Of a stretch of 6,643 nucleotides of DNA, positions 6,384 to 6,643 are shown one piece after another. The stretch spans positions 1 to 6,643 of the forward strand of contig CAZQEN010000400.1 in the NCBI GenBank assembly GCA_964591605.1, written 5' to 3'. Under the pieces are notes generated by a model. That model ran no database searches and was not told where the DNA came from. It saw only the letters and a program-made list of their open reading frames with translations. This DNA comes from CAYLLT01 sp964591605 (lineage in GTDB: Bacteria; Planctomycetota; Phycisphaerae; UBA1845; PWPN01). How positions within the stretch are numbered: position 1 is the stretch's first letter; every line of letters begins with the position of its first letter. A program made the translations under genes and the position numbers.

Positions 6384-6546
6384 TGCCAGAGATGTCAGTG
6401 CTCCGTTATTGTCTGTCCGTCGGTAGCTGGCGGTGGACGGGTTCGCGCCCAGGCCCTGCAGAGATCCGAGCAGCCGGGCAGGGCACGGGCAGTGCCGGGC
6501 CATGCCGACGCATCGGTCACCCTCGCTGACTGATATCCGCCGCACG

Positions 6547-6643
6547 TCAGGCGGTTCGCAGGTACTTGATGGCCCGCTGGAGGGCGTCGCAGAAGAAGAA
6601 CTCACCCCACATGACGGACTCGTCGACCCCGAGCTTCTTGTGG
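6547..6643 (-). CDS. Probable GH88-type unsaturated glucuronyl hydrolase, C-terminal fragment
   Basis: Only the last 31 residues and the stop (TGA, 6549-6547) are in the window; the start lies beyond the right edge. The fragment contains DESVMWGEFFFCDAL. This matches the pattern of the C-terminal helix in the GH88 alpha/alpha barrel (S-[IVLM]-[IM]-W-G-[DE]-[YF]-[FY]-F-x-x-[EDA]-A-L) as I recall it. Such enzymes hydrate and cleave unsaturated uronic acid residues released by polysaccharide lyases. GH105 or another six-hairpin glycosidase is possible. The match is short, so the family is provisional. The 313-bp gap and separate promoter candidates argue that it is not part of the downstream operon. 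Confidence 0.6.
   Translation of the reverse strand, partial: HKKLGVDESVMWGEFFFCDALQRAIKYLRTA

Larger units (their letters stand above)
6234..6546. other. Intergenic region carrying candidate promoters for the membrane protein-ATPase operon
   Basis: No convincing gene lies here; an open frame crossing it is Ser/Pro/Arg-rich and looks spurious. On the minus strand it holds two promoter candidates close to the membrane protein gene. Nearer the glucuronyl hydrolase end it has a weak 5-bp stem (6482-6486 / 6492-6496) in a run of repeated gggca units. I find no T-tailed terminator for the upstream gene. Confidence 0.55.

Noticed and set aside
6273..6605. 110-aa minus-strand frame in the right-hand intergenic region
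   Set aside because: It overlaps the end of the glucuronyl hydrolase fragment in another frame, is Ser/Pro/Arg-rich and has no supported ribosome site or homology.
1..6643. CRISPR array, tRNA, rRNA or insertion sequence
   Set aside because: I saw no regularly spaced repeats, no tRNA-like cloverleaf, no rRNA core motifs and no transposase-like protein on either strand.

Overview
The window looks like part of a high-GC bacterial chromosome, most likely from a planctomycete or a close relative (inference). The grounds are GC-rich palindromic intergenic repeats, secreted proteins without recognisable families, a large membrane-anchored protein with a glutamine-amidotransferase-like (GATase1-like) region beside an ABC ATPase, and the end of a polysaccharide-degradation-type gene. 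No species can be named from the sequence alone.

Every gene I can support lies on the minus strand, so transcription runs from high to low coordinates. At the right edge (6547-6643) is the C-terminus of a probable GH88-type unsaturated glucuronyl hydrolase. A gap of about 313 bp follows. It holds two promoter candidates: a sigma70-like pair (6355-6383) and an ECF-like pair set in a perfect 7-bp dyad (6266-6291). Next comes an 816-aa protein with a signal sequence, a GATase1-like extracytoplasmic region, two membrane helices and a large C-terminal domain. It overlaps by 4 bp (ATGA) with a 309-aa ABC ATPase of the ABC-2 / drug-export / gliding type.

After a 198-bp gap full of small GC-rich palindromes come two secreted proteins of 375 and 405 aa, again joined by a 4-bp ATGA overlap. 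These two are diverged tandem paralogs: they share motifs in the same order along their whole length. I do not recognise their family. The left 316 bp carry no convincing gene, but they contain a strong perfect 18-bp-stem hairpin near the edge.

The ATPase has no ABC-2 permease gene beside it in the window. Its only tightly linked partner is the two-helix 816-aa protein. The working hypothesis is a small envelope module: the ATPase acts with the membrane protein, perhaps with a permease encoded elsewhere, and the two secreted paralogs are downstream partners or substrates. The gene order and overlaps are seen directly. The functional link is inference, and it is weaker across the 198-bp gap than within each overlapping pair.
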